Below, one piece after another: positions 12,311 to 23,286 of a DNA stretch of 39,186 bases (position 1 is the first letter of the stretch; every line of letters begins with the position of its first letter). Position numbers and translations under genes: made by a program. The stretch covers positions 1 through 39,186 of the forward strand of contig JADNRY010000550.1 in the NCBI GenBank assembly GCA_015501585.1, given 5' to 3'. Source of the stretch: Rhodocollybia butyracea (Eukaryota; Basidiomycota; Agaricomycetes; Agaricales; Omphalotaceae). The notes under the pieces were generated by a model. It saw only the letters and a list, made by a program, of their open reading frames with translations. It made no database searches and was not told the DNA's origin.

Positions 12311-12556
12311 AGAGCCTTGTGTTGGCTTGTATCACTCTAGGGCTTGTATTGGCTTGTATCAGCTTGTAATCACTCGAGGAATTGTATTAGCTTGTATCAG
12401 CTTGTATCAGCTTGTATTCACTCTAGGAATTGTAAGGGCTTGTATTGCCTTGTAATCTGGCATACCTTGTAAGCGCTTGTAATCTTTCAGTAAAAACAAG
12501 CGCATACAAGGTATGCCGACCTTGCAAGCTATGCGCGGCTGGTATGCCCTTGTTTT
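12311..12556 (-). repeat. Right subterminal CTTGT array with terminal hairpin
   Basis: Thirteen CTTGT words, many as GCTTGTAT, fill this stretch and mirror the ACAAG array at 5270-5566. The last part (12493-12556) can fold into a stem, AAAACAAG...CTTGTTTT, with inner GCATAC/GTATGC pairs. Small open frames here are repeat translations. The 11926-12310 interval upstream is the AT-rich 3' region of the DUF6698-like gene. Confidence 0.68.
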
Positions 12557-12599
12557 CCTATGTCACCGCTTACGGTGGACCTACTCTTTTGCTGATGTA

Positions 12600-12959
12600 A
12601 ATCGTCGTTTTTTCCTTCAACGCAGGGTCTCTTCACCGTTTTCCACCCGCCAAAAAAATTCTGCAAGTTGTCCTGACCCGGAAAAGAGACCGTGCAGTCA
12701 TACTTGGACGACGCTGCTTGGAGAGGAACAACGCCGCTTCCCCAAGCGGCATTACACAATTGAGGACGCCGTGTGTCTACTAATAAGCGATGAAGGCAAC
12801 CACTATCCTGTTTCCACCAGCTTAAACTTTTATTTGAGCAACGAAAGAAAATTTTCACAGATACTCAACAGATACTTTATACAATGGACAAAACTACTAA
12901 GAATTTACATTATCTTCATCAAGGTCAGTGCTTGTGATATCCACAGTTGCACTGGACCG
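12600..12959. other. Gene-free spacer right of the transposon
   Basis: A 109-codon open frame exists on the minus strand (12529-12858), but it crosses the end of the repeat array, has no splice link to the nuclease gene and shows no family motif, so I do not call it. Nothing else is seen. Confidence 0.4.
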
Positions 12960-14905
12960 TTACTTGCAGACTTTCGTAACCTTCACAATTTCAACGTCAT
13001 CAGGGCTTCTTGGATGTACACTGTAAGGCTCGGTTATTTCGATGTCGGAATCATCAGGTTCGGAACCGCTTGGTGCGGGGACCAGTATTGTACTTGATGT
13101 ACTCGCTAGATGTACACATCGGTACTGTATGTGCAAACAGAGTGAAAGAAGAACACATACCACTGGGGATATTATGAGCTGCCCTCGTTGGTTGCCTGTG
13201 CTTGATTGGGGCTTGAGCTAATAATGATATTACTGAGAAAAAAGACAGATAGCAAAGCTTACAAGCACCAAGGAATCTCAAAAAGTTGGGGACAGAATTA
13301 TGCTGACCTGTCGCCGCGGCAATGATGGCAAACGGTACATAAACCTTGAGTGTTTCGGAACGGGGAATTTCAAGCAATGTTAACTCGGTGAAGTCAGTAA
13401 CGTCAAACGTAACCTGAACAAGATCACCCGCTTGCTTCATGGTAAGGTTCGGGGATTACAACCCTGAAGTGTGGTGGTGTTTGTGTAGGGGAAAGGTCGA
13501 CCTTGCTTGTCTATGAGGAATGCTTTTCTAGAATCTGGTGCAAGAAGGCGCCCATCCGCTTTGCTGTAGAATAGTAGTGGCTGTAAAGCAAAGTTAGAAC
13601 ATATTAAATCAATGAAGGAATTGCATACCGAACAAAGTATCCTGATGATTACTCCGCGCCATAATTTCTCATGGCACCTGGTCAGAGTCACTTCGGGTGA
13701 CCAGCCAATATGTGTGGTACAAAATGCCGCAATTCCTGGCAAGTAATGTATTCGGGGAGTAATTTCAAAGGTCCTTGCTGAGTCACTGCCGGACCAAGAG
13801 GTCGGAGGGCTTAGGAACCAATTCAAGGCATTATCCGAAGGCAAGTCAGATGTTAGCAGTTTCTGTGCACAAGCTGGTTCTCGAACCCGAAGGCAGCCAT
13901 GTGTATTGTGTTTCACCTCATCACTGAGTTTGATCTTTAGGTTTGTGAGATAGCGATGCCGCTGAAGACTGTTCAGTGGCCTGCAGTCAGCAATCAGTGA
14001 GTTACCAAGCCCGCTTTGTGCAAGTGCGAGTGCGGTGATGGGCCCGATTCCATCAACTCCTCCCTTGTCCACGTCATTACCAGCCAAAAGTGAATATAGA
14101 ATCAGTCCACCTTGGGTAAGCTTGAGCTCCTCTTCGATAACATCGGCGTAATATACATCGACAGTGAGTTTCAAGTCTGTGCATTCCTTACTGTCCATCT
14201 TATTAGAATTTCACTGCATTGAAAAGGTTCAACTCACGAGACAACTTTCAGAATGCACTGTGCACCCAGAGGAAATACATCTCCATCCCTGGTAAGGATA
14301 GCATCAACAATCCCCTTTTGGTTCATAACGGCCAATTCTGCCTCGGCGTCACCCCTAGCCTGGAAAGGGAATCGGTTGTTCATATATCAAGACAAGAATA
14401 TGTAGGAATACATACATCAACTACATCAAAGCCAAATGCTTTCACAGCAGCCTTCGACTTTTTATATAGGAGCGGCTGGGCAGTAATGACCCTGGTTCCT
14501 CTTTTATGAGATGGGCGCTCATCCCCATCATATACAAAGGTACAGTGAACTGGGGCATAAGACAGCTGACAGAGGATCGTAAATAGCTGGGTGAGCGAGG
14601 AATCAACGGTAGTATGATGCTGATAGCGACTATAAGTGATACTACCAGCACTGTATCCATCTAACAGAACACTACATGCTAGTTAGTATCTGGACAGTAT
14701 AGGCTTTTAATAGGTCTTACCTGGCATCGACACCCAATTGAAACACCCTTGTGCTGAGGTACTTCGGAAGAAATCCATATTTGAGGCAGTATTCTGCAAA
14801 ATCGACGCGCTGGGAAATGGGATCAAGAATCTATGCAGTGGCTGAATTATATACTAGACAGGAAAAGGGAATGTTACTAACCGGCCACAGACCTGTGATG
14901 CCCAT
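12960..14905 (-). CDS. XPG/FEN family structure-specific nuclease
   Basis: A 24 bp first exon (14905-14882) encodes MGITGLWP, the typical XPG start. Exon 2 (from 14830) gives ILDPISQRVDFAEYCLKYG and FQLGVDA, whose Asp is a metal ligand. Later exons give CTFVYDGDERPSHKRG, then the XPG-I signature ARGDAEAELAVMNQKGIVDA with TRDGDVFPLGA (the acidic catalytic residues are present). A helix-hairpin-helix-like LLAGNDVDKGGVDGIGP follows. The family cuts flaps or Holliday junctions in DNA repair; many basidiomycete members are divergent extra copies. Exons join in phase to TLQGCNP near 13450, but the link to the next exon (VTFDVTDFTELTLLEI) needs either an unusual intron or a one-base shift. The tail carries an acidic DDSDIEI patch. 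The exact 3' end is uncertain. Confidence 0.8.
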
Positions 14906-16999
14906 CGTACAAAAAGAGCAAAAGTTAACCCCTATTCAAAGCAACGAGACGCTGACAAAAATCCAGTGATCCGCCTAAGTAATAATAAGTATTATAATTG
15001 CCACGTCGCAGGATTGAACAGTCAGCTTCAAGCTAGCAATAGCCAGGGCCAGCGTTAATCACAGCTGGGGAGCACTACCGGTAGCCTAAGAGGTTATATA
15101 TTACTGCCATAGTAATAGCCTTATGAACTACATTTGGGTAGCCTGTAACTTGAATGATAACTTATAAGTAAAATAAAGAGTCATTAAACCAGAGCAAAAT
15201 AGGAAGTATCTAGCTTCAGGTTCTCTTAGCTTTTTTACTGGGCCTGTAGTAATTGCCTTGGTGCTGAGTCTCTGTACTGACGAAGTGGGTGGGCGTCTGA
15301 TTAAGCGCCCAGCACATTTCTTTTTACTGTCGTCGTCACTGATATGCTGGAAGGCTCACTAGGTGGATCGATACAAGTGAGAGCATTTTGACAAGGGTTG
15401 GGAGGTGCAGGGAATTCTGGAGCAAGGGTATTTAGAAGGAAACAAAAGTGGGCAGTGCGAAGACTGCCACAGGCACAAGTAGGGTGAATGCCTACATGAA
15501 CAATGGACTATTTGAGTACGCTCCATTGAACAACCTTTACAGGGACATGCTAATCACCTTGACAGTATTGCTCTTGTGAATGCCTGTGCTGGATGGTATC
15601 CCTCCATCCCGTGTTTCTCTTCCAGATAAGTTTAGTCAGATGTTCAAAGCAGTCATGTTCGGTATTTATTGTACATGTTTATTTTTTGAAATTATAGATG
15701 CTTGCTAACATTGATTTATTCAAGCTGCTGGCTTTTGCACTACCGATAAACACCAGGGCCTGAAAGGCATGAATAGCAACTCTCAGATCGCCCATCTCCT
15801 CTCCTTGTACCTAATTTACAAGCAGCATATACTGTATATCCGAATTCGGACTATTCAGAGATGTTGTTTGTATACGGGACACAGAGTCTTCAGCAAACTT
15901 ACACAGCCAGGCAAGGCCCCCAGCATGGTCGAGACAGAATTGGATCAAATCACCATAGCTACCGAGGCCAAATTCTGCGCTGGGATGGACACAATTATAA
16001 TCAACGAATTTCTCGGCAATGCCTCCATGGATATCATGCTGATACCTTCTTGGGCTCTACCACCGTCGGTGACAAAGAGTCCATCTCTGGTGCTTGCACC
16101 TCTTCCCCACCACTGTTATGCCTTCGTCGGGCATTCTTAACATTGCTCATCCTTGCCCCCAAGTTCATTCAAGACAAGTACTATTCTAACTGTGCCCGGG
16201 CCAAGCTCTCTGGTCTCCTGCCAGGAGAAATAGGTCAGTGCGAATATGCTCTTGGTGATACGCTGGACTGACAGCGGGTAAATCGTCTTCATCCCACTAC
16301 ATCACCTGCCCTCCCAGTCAGAGATCTCTATCCTGCTAAAGTGAGAGTGCAATTCCATCCACTCCTGCCGAGTTGGCAAAATTCTTGGTTAGCTCCATTC
16401 AAGCAATGTCTCTACTCAGCCAATTTCATGAGTTACGAGCAGTTTGGGTCATACATGAGCAGATGAAGGTCATCAAAATGCTATTGGGCTTACTTCCGCT
16501 GAATCTTCGTCAGGCAATCGTACAATACAGGTGCTGTTTTTTATGACAAACTGCAGATGTGTTCACCGCAAATACCACTATCCTGGATATACCTTCGGAA
16601 AACTGGCCATACCTCAATCACTCTCCTACTGGTCCATTGGCAAATCTTATCAGCCCTATACACGATTCAGATTTTATTAACCCTCCTTTCACTCTATCCT
16701 CCAAGCTGGAGTGTATATGCAACGCCGCATCATTCCTATATTTTGCCGTTGAACGGCTGTTTGCTTTCAATAGCAATTACACCCACTTCCAGGCTTGTTC
16801 ATCTTGAATCTGTCTGTTTTTGGCTGTGGTCCTCTATCGATTATGCTACTTTATTAGATTAGGTCGACGCAAACACGCTTTAGCAGCATTGCAGTTTAGA
16901 AATAGTCCCGCCAAATAGATTGGTTGTCTTTCAAAAATATTGGTGTGAAATCCCGGCTACTTAAAGCAAAACATTATTTGCCCCTTTCCGTGTCTAACT
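14906..16999. other. Two-kilobase stretch without a clear gene
   Basis: Several open frames of 80-136 codons exist (15769-16271 and 16557-16862, both +), but two frames compete, introns do not resolve them and no motif is recognisable. This may be the 5' flank of the recombinase element or old transposon remnants. Confidence 0.4.
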
Positions 17000-18820
17000 A
17001 TGGATCTTCCCCAGATTCTCCCCTCGCTGTTATCTGCACAGTTTAACAGTGATACTGCCCTGCGTTTCCCGGGCCTTCAAGAACGTTGTCGAGAGTTCAG
17101 CAAACAGTCATTTTCCTTCACCGATGAAGTCATGGATGATATGGATGGCGAGCAGGAGACAATGGCCATCCAAACAGATTCCGATGCTATCGACGGCAAC
17201 ATTGAAGGGGAACTTTTCCTCAATGAAGATGGTGTCGCTACATCTGATGTAGCTCCAAGCTCTGAGCCTGTGGGATCAACAAGCAGCCTTGCTGATATTG
17301 ACTGCACTGGATTGCGCAGTATCTTGAAAAATGCTTCAAAAGGAGTAAGCGAAGATACCCATGCAGACTATCAAAGGTATGGATATTATTCGTACATATC
17401 ATATTGTTAATTTTGATCTCTCCCCCAGGCTCATGAACCAGTGCGAAGAATTCCTTATCGAGCGAAGGCTTATCAAACAACGGGGTGATTTCTTCACAAA
17501 AAAGCCTCCAACAGATGCTGCAGAGATGATCGTCGCTTGGATAATGGAGTCGTAAGTTTTTTTTTTGTGATGCAACTCAGTTACTGTAATTTCCCGCAGA
17601 TGTGATTCGAAGAAACTAGATGGAACTGAGAAAGATCCCGGTGAGGTTCGGAAAGGCTATGGTCATGCTCAGAAGATGCGAGCTGCCGCTACCTTTGGAT
17701 TTGGACAGCTGGTTGGGAAAGGCCGGACTCCATGGTCAGTGAGTGAGGTCACCAGCGAAATGGTAGGAAATCCCTCAGTTTCAGAGATGGTTTCCTGCTA
17801 TATGGTCAGCTTGCGACGCCGAAAGGTAAATATTACCACACCCCTGTATGTTAGTGTTTTCTAAATATTTACTTACAGGTTCAATCTGGTGAAGAACAAA
17901 CTAGTGCTCGTGCTATCACTCCGGTATGATGACTACTTAGTTTGAGTTCTGCATAACTTATAGATTGTGTCTATTAGGAATTCATCGGAAGACTATGGGA
18001 CTTTAATCATCGCCCAGAAAATCGGGAAATAAAGAAATATAGCCCTGGCCGACGTGGAGAGAAGCAATCTACTGACTGGGGTGGACCGTGCTTTAGGCGT
18101 GCACTTCATCTTGCATACACCCTGGCATATGTTTGTTTACTACGAGTTGACGAGGTTCTGAAGATCCAATCTCATGACATTGAGATTAGTAAAGAAGACG
18201 ACAATACTCTAAAAGTAACTCTGCCGTTCCGAAAGACTAATCAGTTTGGTCGTACGTGTAACAAATCAGTTCAGATTCAATGCTAATGTTTCTCACCTCA
18301 GATATACAACCATTCTTTCTCAAGAAGCTTCCAGAAGAGTTTAAGCATCTATGCCCAGTTCGAGCTTATGCCGACTGGATAAAACAGACTCGTATTAATG
18401 AGGGATTCATATTTCGCAAGATGGATTCTAGAGATCGATATGCAGCCGACCCCTCTAAACATATGGTACAGTAAATCTTATCTTACATGCAACTACTTTT
18501 TAAAACATACATGTAGTCATCCGAGCAGTTTTTGGCTGGTTTCCGGAACAACCTACTTGATATCGGTGTTGACCCATCACCATATGGGACACACTCATTT
18601 CGACGCGGAGGGTGCCAATGGCTTTCTGTAGATCTTTGTTGGCCAATCCGAAAGATATGCGAGTGGGGGGGGGTGGAGTACTGATTTCTCGTACATGACT
18701 ATTGTCAAGTACTTGATTTCCTGGAATGACGATCCCCGACAGCCTCGTGAAAGCTATTTTGACATGGAGAGAACTACTATTGCTTGCAGTATGTGTGGAC
18801 GTACTTGTGAGTGCGCATAA
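17000..18820 (+). CDS. Crypton-like tyrosine recombinase (frameshifted)
   Basis: Seven exons join in phase: 17000-17376, 17429-17551, 17600-17825, 17879-17923, 17978-18251, 18302-18465 and 18517 onward. The N-terminal acidic region is followed by a core-binding part (ADYQRLMNQCEEFLIER). The catalytic domain shows LAYVCLLRVDEVLKIQ (first Arg), a beta-hairpin region FRKTNQFG, then YGTHSFRRGGCQ (H-x-x-R box), WGGWS, and YMTIVKYL with the presumed Tyr nucleophile. A run of nine G at 18665-18673 puts the frame off by one: as read, translation stops shortly after EWGG, and eight G would restore the Tyr segment up to the stop at 18820. It could be a decayed copy, slippage-prone, or a sequencing error. 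It converges on the DNA-binding gene at 18899 with a 78 bp gap. Cryptons move by recombinase-mediated excision and integration. Confidence 0.8.
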
Positions 18821-18898
18821 TTTATGAACCATTGTATTAAAAAAACGAGATACTTAAGTACATATGTATAGTAACGATTAAAGACTATGCAAAATTTA

Positions 18899-20611
18899 TT
18901 ATATTTGCTTTACTTTCTGGACACGTTTGGCAATCGCAGAGAACCGAACCATAGGCTTACCACGTACCTGATATTGCTGGGAGAATTCCAGCCCAAGCTG
19001 CTCCTGCTGTTGCCGAACAAGGCATTGATTGGCAGCAATGCGCTGCTTTCGTAGAACTTTCTTGATTGCAGTATATGTCATGCGTTGGTTGTGCTCTGAG
19101 TCATAAAACTCAGTCCAAAAGTTTTCCGGAGTGGACTGGTTGTATCGCTCAGCGACCCACTAGTAGATCAACGTGAGAAGAGAACAACAATATCAATGGC
19201 ACGTACTAACCTTCCAAGTATCCCAGACCTTTTTGATTCCATGCCATCGTCGATCATGAGAATAACTGTAAGCGATAGGCCAATGCTTCAGCGCAATTGC
19301 ATGACCTTTGATTTTGAGAGTGCACTCAGATGGACTGAACTCGGCTTGGCTATCATCCCATACTCGACCAAGCTTGGGGATGTCTTTCACAAAAGACATA
19401 CACAGTGGGTCAGGAATGTCCGAGCTTAAAAACTGGAGACACGTTCCATTGCCCAGCACCAGAAGCTTCGTGGACTCGGTAACCGGAGTATACATCATCT
19501 CAATGTCAGTAGCTGGCAGGGAAGGTAGCGGTAATGGTTTCATCGGGAGAGGAAGAGCGCATGTTGGTTGAGGCGACATAGTGATAAGATTGGGGGTGAG
19601 ATTGGGACGAGGATATCGTATCGTATCCATGATTACATCCTGTGATGCTGGCGGTGGTGCCATCGGAAGCGAAAGAGAGGTGAGATTGGAAGTAGGAAAT
19701 GGAGACGACAACGATGGAGCATGGTTGGAAACAGAGCCAGGGGTAGGAGACGGAAGTGGTACACTCTGAGATTGAGTACTGACTTCCATCGCGTGATCGT
19801 TTGGGCTTCCCTTGACTTCTGAGATGAGAACTTGCAGTTGGTCCTCGATACTGGCAAGCCTCGAATCTAATTTATGTTTCTGGGAAATACAGTGAGTACA
19901 TAAAATTCAGTGCACTTGGAAATCATACCAGAGGTCCCTTCGTATCACTTAGTTCCTTGAGCTGGCGAGGTGTCTCCATATCCGGGTTATTTGCGGCAAA
20001 ACGGTCAGCCTAAAAAATGTGGGATCAACAGATACGAAAGAAGGGAGAAAGGGAACATGACACGTACCCAGGAAGGAACCTCATCCTTCTGCTGCTGCGT
20101 CCTGTTATCCTTCGAGCGTAGAACTGCACGCGTGGGCTCCTTGGGAGACGGCTCGCCCATGAGCTCATCTCGCCGAGCATTTACTTGCGATTTCTTCTTC
20201 GGCTTTGTCTCAGCAGCACCAGGCTTCACATCCTTTTTGCTGTCTCTCGGTCCCTTGTGAGGCTGGCGACGACCAGCGATGATACTGAAATGATATCAGC
20301 GAACAAGAAAAAATCAATATCAGCTATAGGAACATACTTGTTCCATGCACTGGGATCACCGCTGTAGTCGATCAGCCGCTGAAGCACTGCCGCCTTGTTC
20401 CCGGACACTTTCAGCTTGAAGGATTGAAGCAGCTCTTTGAGCTCATTCAGTGTCTTCTTGCGCCTGGGGAGGCATTCGACAGTTCATCAATCAATCATTT
20501 GTGAGACATTAGGAGGAAGAAAGAGGGTTCTTACAGCTTAATTGATTCCCCATTGGGGAAAGGAAAGTCTTCGTCCTTCGGGTCTGCAGGTATGGTGAGA
20601 TGAACGGCCAT
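18899..20611 (-). CDS. SAP domain plus GCR1_C-like DNA-binding protein
   Basis: Six exons join in phase: 20611-20535, 20463-20338, 20284-20068, 20009-19929, 19879-19211 and 19159-18899 (476 residues). After MAVHLTIPADPKDED comes a SAP-like helix pair, LNELKELLQSFKLKVSGNKA with VLQRLIDYSGDPSAW, a DNA/chromatin-binding module. Next are a Lys-rich linker, a coiled-coil-like stretch (LDSRLASIEDQLQVLISEV), a Pro/Ser-rich region, and a C-terminal block with IALKHWPIAYSYSHDRRWHG, IKKVWDTWKWVAERYN and NQRMTYTAIKKVLRKQR. That block resembles the GCR1_C DNA-binding domain fused to CryptonF recombinases, here on a separate gene convergent with the recombinase. I infer a partnership in target or end binding. 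The GCR1_C match is by pattern only. Confidence 0.7.
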
Positions 20612-20813
20612 AAAAGTCTTGAAAGTCTCCAGGATCTTCTTGAAGCTGATTCGAACACGAGTTAACGAGCCAAAAGTAAGCTCAGCACCAGTAGAAATGA
20701 CCAGGCCGAGCAGAAACGCATAGACGAATGTCGGGATTCCGAGTACGAAATGAACCGCGGTGTCAAAGGCGACGACGACGAGAGCCGAGCCGTATGCCGC
20801 CGCCGACCTGCAT
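20612..20813 (-). other. Open frame with two hydrophobic segments upstream of the SAP gene
   Basis: The frame of the SAP protein stays open upstream of its first ATG for about 67 codons, back to an acceptor-like TCCAATGCAG near 20812. It reads SAAAYGSALVVVAFDTAVHF, then FVYAFLLGLVISTGAELTFG and VRISFKKILETFKTF. Third positions are GC-rich, as in real exons. No upstream exon or ATG was found, so it may be an N-terminal extension, part of another gene, or chance. Confidence 0.35.
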
Positions 20814-21593
20814 TGGAAAAAAAAAAGGCGCTCGGTGAGTTTATTTGGAATTAACGGAGGCGAAAGAGGGCCAGCGGCAGCAGCGGCTGGTCAGTAAGAA
20901 AAGAGCGGCGGGTTTGTTTGGTCCAAATGATGGGCCAAACACGAAGACGGTCCAAAAGGAGCGAAAGACGCGCTTAGGCAAAATAGGTTACGACATCACA
21001 GCGGATCAGTGATCCGGCGTGACTACACCGTCTCTTTACAGAGAGAAGTTAAGTTCGTAAATAAACGCTCATAAAATTCGAGCGCTTAATGCCATTCCTT
21101 CCAGACGAGTCTATGCATAATTACATACTCTCAGAGTCTAGCAGACACCGACGACTCGATTGTTCCAGGTTGAAAACTTTCTACAGATTTTTTTAGCCCA
21201 GTCCTTGTAGTTAGTGAGAAAAGTCTGTTCGCTAAAGCCTGGTGGCAAGGGTTCGCCTGATGCCGCTGGTCTCCCATACTCGAAAATTACTCTCAGTGTG
21301 CAAGATGTTGGTTCAACAAGTACTAACTAGTAGCCTACCATACTAGTGGACTTTTTGGAGTTTTGTTGCGGTTTTAAGTAAGTATTTAAAAACAGACTCT
21401 AACGATATATGCAAGTGGCTTAAGATTGGGTTACTGCGTAAAAAAGTTCTGCATCGGCCAGCCCACTAAAATTTATACATGTGAGTAATTCATACTTCTT
21501 GAATTTCGCCGCCGCTGGTAGCATAAAAAAACAGGGCACTAAGATCTCGGGTTTGGTCATCCGGTGGATTTGCGATTTCCCGAACATGGACGA
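20814..21593. other. Gene-free spacer
   Basis: No coding signal is seen. There is a poly-A/T-rich tract at 20818-20830 and a small perfect palindrome, CGGATCAGTGATCCG-like, near 21001-21016. Confidence 0.4.
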
Positions 21594-23286
21594 TTAGCTT
21601 GCAGCACAATATTGAATGGATAACACGCAAAGGTCTACAAGTCTACATGAGGATCGGGGGAAACGGCTCCCAGTGAAAAGCACCACATACGTTTCCAATA
21701 TTCGAAGTGGGGCCTAACAAGAATAGTTATTTATGGGAAAAGAAAGGGTGTACTGTACACATACCGGCGCATATACGGTGACCAGGGCATTACCAAGTGT
21801 AATTGCTAGGTTCATGTTCAAATATCATTGCCACCAGAATGGGAATGACTCGGAAACAAAACTCACGCAATATGCACATGTAAAACATCAATCCTACAAT
21901 GTTCGGAGATGACACCCAACTGTGAACAGGTTCAGACTTACCGTCACGATAAAAGGTTATGAGAACGCTCTGGGTTGCTCCAAAGAATCCATGTCGGGGA
22001 TCTATTGATTACATTAGCTGTTGGTAGTAAAGTTGAGAAAGAGTGCGTACAACTAGTATGAGATTCTTGTAAGCCTCGCCATAAAGTTAACGCCACTACC
22101 ACTGGGGAGTTGATTATGAGCCAACCATTTTTTTCCTCGGAAAAAGAGTTACTTAACCCACCTGTTTCACCCAGCAAAAGTGATATGTAGTTAACAAGTT
22201 CCGTCTTATTTTCTCCAATGAGAAAGCAAGATGAACCTCCCAATAGTGTTATCGACTCTGGGGCTCACTTTCTTTTCATATGTTGGCTCGGATTATGACG
22301 ACACTATACCTGAAAAAGCCAAAATGTCTGAAGTATCCCATTTGCTTGCGGTCAGCACATTCACGATGAAGACACCCTACACAGAAGCTTTCAGACCAGT
22401 CTGAGTTAGTACCCGCTTCATCATTCACTTACAGCCCATGTGATGACGAGGATTACGAGTACTTTGCGGGATCTTTGGTACAGGGCATATGTGCAAATGA
22501 CCAGGATTACTGGGAGAAAAAACGGGTCAAATATCGATTGCCTTGGTTGAAATAATCATCGCACTCACAGTCAGAAATGCCTATTCCGAGGTTAGCAAAG
22601 ACTTTACAAAGGAAACTTAGTCTATTGAATCATATGGCAGGATAATATACTAAGACTTACTGGCGTTGAAAGTCATTGTACGATGACAAGACTACCAGGA
22701 CCATAAATCAAGGAAAGCCAAATGTTGGTTCGTAGTACAGGTAACACGTACCACACTGCTAATGTGAGGGTTCAATTTTTCTGTGTCATTGTTAGCCTGT
22801 TGTGAACACTTCTACAATCTCATCTTGGGTCACACCTTCAATAGCCAATATTGTGTCGATAAAAGGAGAATAACGTGAAAAAAAGTACAGGGCTCTAACT
22901 AATCCCCAATTTGAAGCCCATATATAGGCAACCTGGCAATATTGGTCATTAAAAATATCCAGGGAAGTCGTCGTTCTTCACCACACTTACCTCCTGACTC
23001 AAAGACAGAATATAGTCATACATCTATGGTAGCATCCTGTTAGCATTCATTCATGATTGTGGAATACTGTTTGAGATTGCACCAAAAGCATGAGCATTGC
23101 GACTGGATTCCCTCAGTGAGTATATCTGGCTGTCTGAACTTGCTCTATCAAATCACCTTGAATGTACTAGGCCAGAGGATAACAATGGAGACTTGAGTAA
23201 TTCCATAATATATAGTAAGAAGCAACATAACTTACTACCACAGTTTGGGAATCAATCAAAGAAATGACTAGAGTGGCCACAGTCAT
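21594..23286 (-). CDS. DUF6533 family multi-pass membrane protein
   Basis: This is a fragmented, intron-dense gene recognised from small exons on the minus strand. 23023-22991 reads MYDYILSLSQE and 22932-22836 reads VAYIWASNWGLVRALYFFSR followed by YSPFIDTILAIE, the DUF6533 signature (YD-x-hydrophobic, then E-V-x-x-I-W and R-Y-x-P). Further on are VICTYALYQRSRKVLVILVI (22530-22436), a GVFIVNVLTA helix, an SSCFLIGENKTEL block, VVALTLWRGLQES, LITFYRDG and NIVGLMFYMCIL. These fit a seven-helix receptor-like fold. The family is abundant in mushrooms and functionally unknown. Exons between 23286 (ATG, MTVATLVISLID) and 23023, and the last exon to the stop at 21594, are tentative. Whether the whole set splices into one intact frame was not proven. 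Confidence 0.6.

Larger units (their letters stand above)
5224..12599. mobile_element. Plavaka-type DNA transposon with a DUF6698-like passenger
   Basis: The limits are inferred. Inside lie a Plavaka transposase (-) and a DUF6698-like gene (+). Just outside them, ACAAG words cluster on the left (13 copies in 5270-5566) and their complement CTTGT on the right (13 copies in 12311-12556), the orientation expected of inverted subterminal transposase-binding arrays. The 13 bp TACATCAGCAAAA at 5224-5236 recurs inverted at 12587-12599 and is the best candidate for element ends, but I found no clear target-site duplication. KDZ and Plavaka elements are known from mushroom genomes. The transposase carries one probable frameshift, so this copy may no longer be autonomous. 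Confidence 0.6.

Noticed and set aside
12529..12858. 109-codon minus-strand frame right of the transposon
   Set aside because: It crosses the terminal repeat and shows no family resemblance or splice link.
15769..16862. Open frames on the plus strand (MNSNSQIAHL..., MFTANTTILD...)
   Set aside because: Overlapping frames compete, no splice-consistent model emerged and no motif was recognised.
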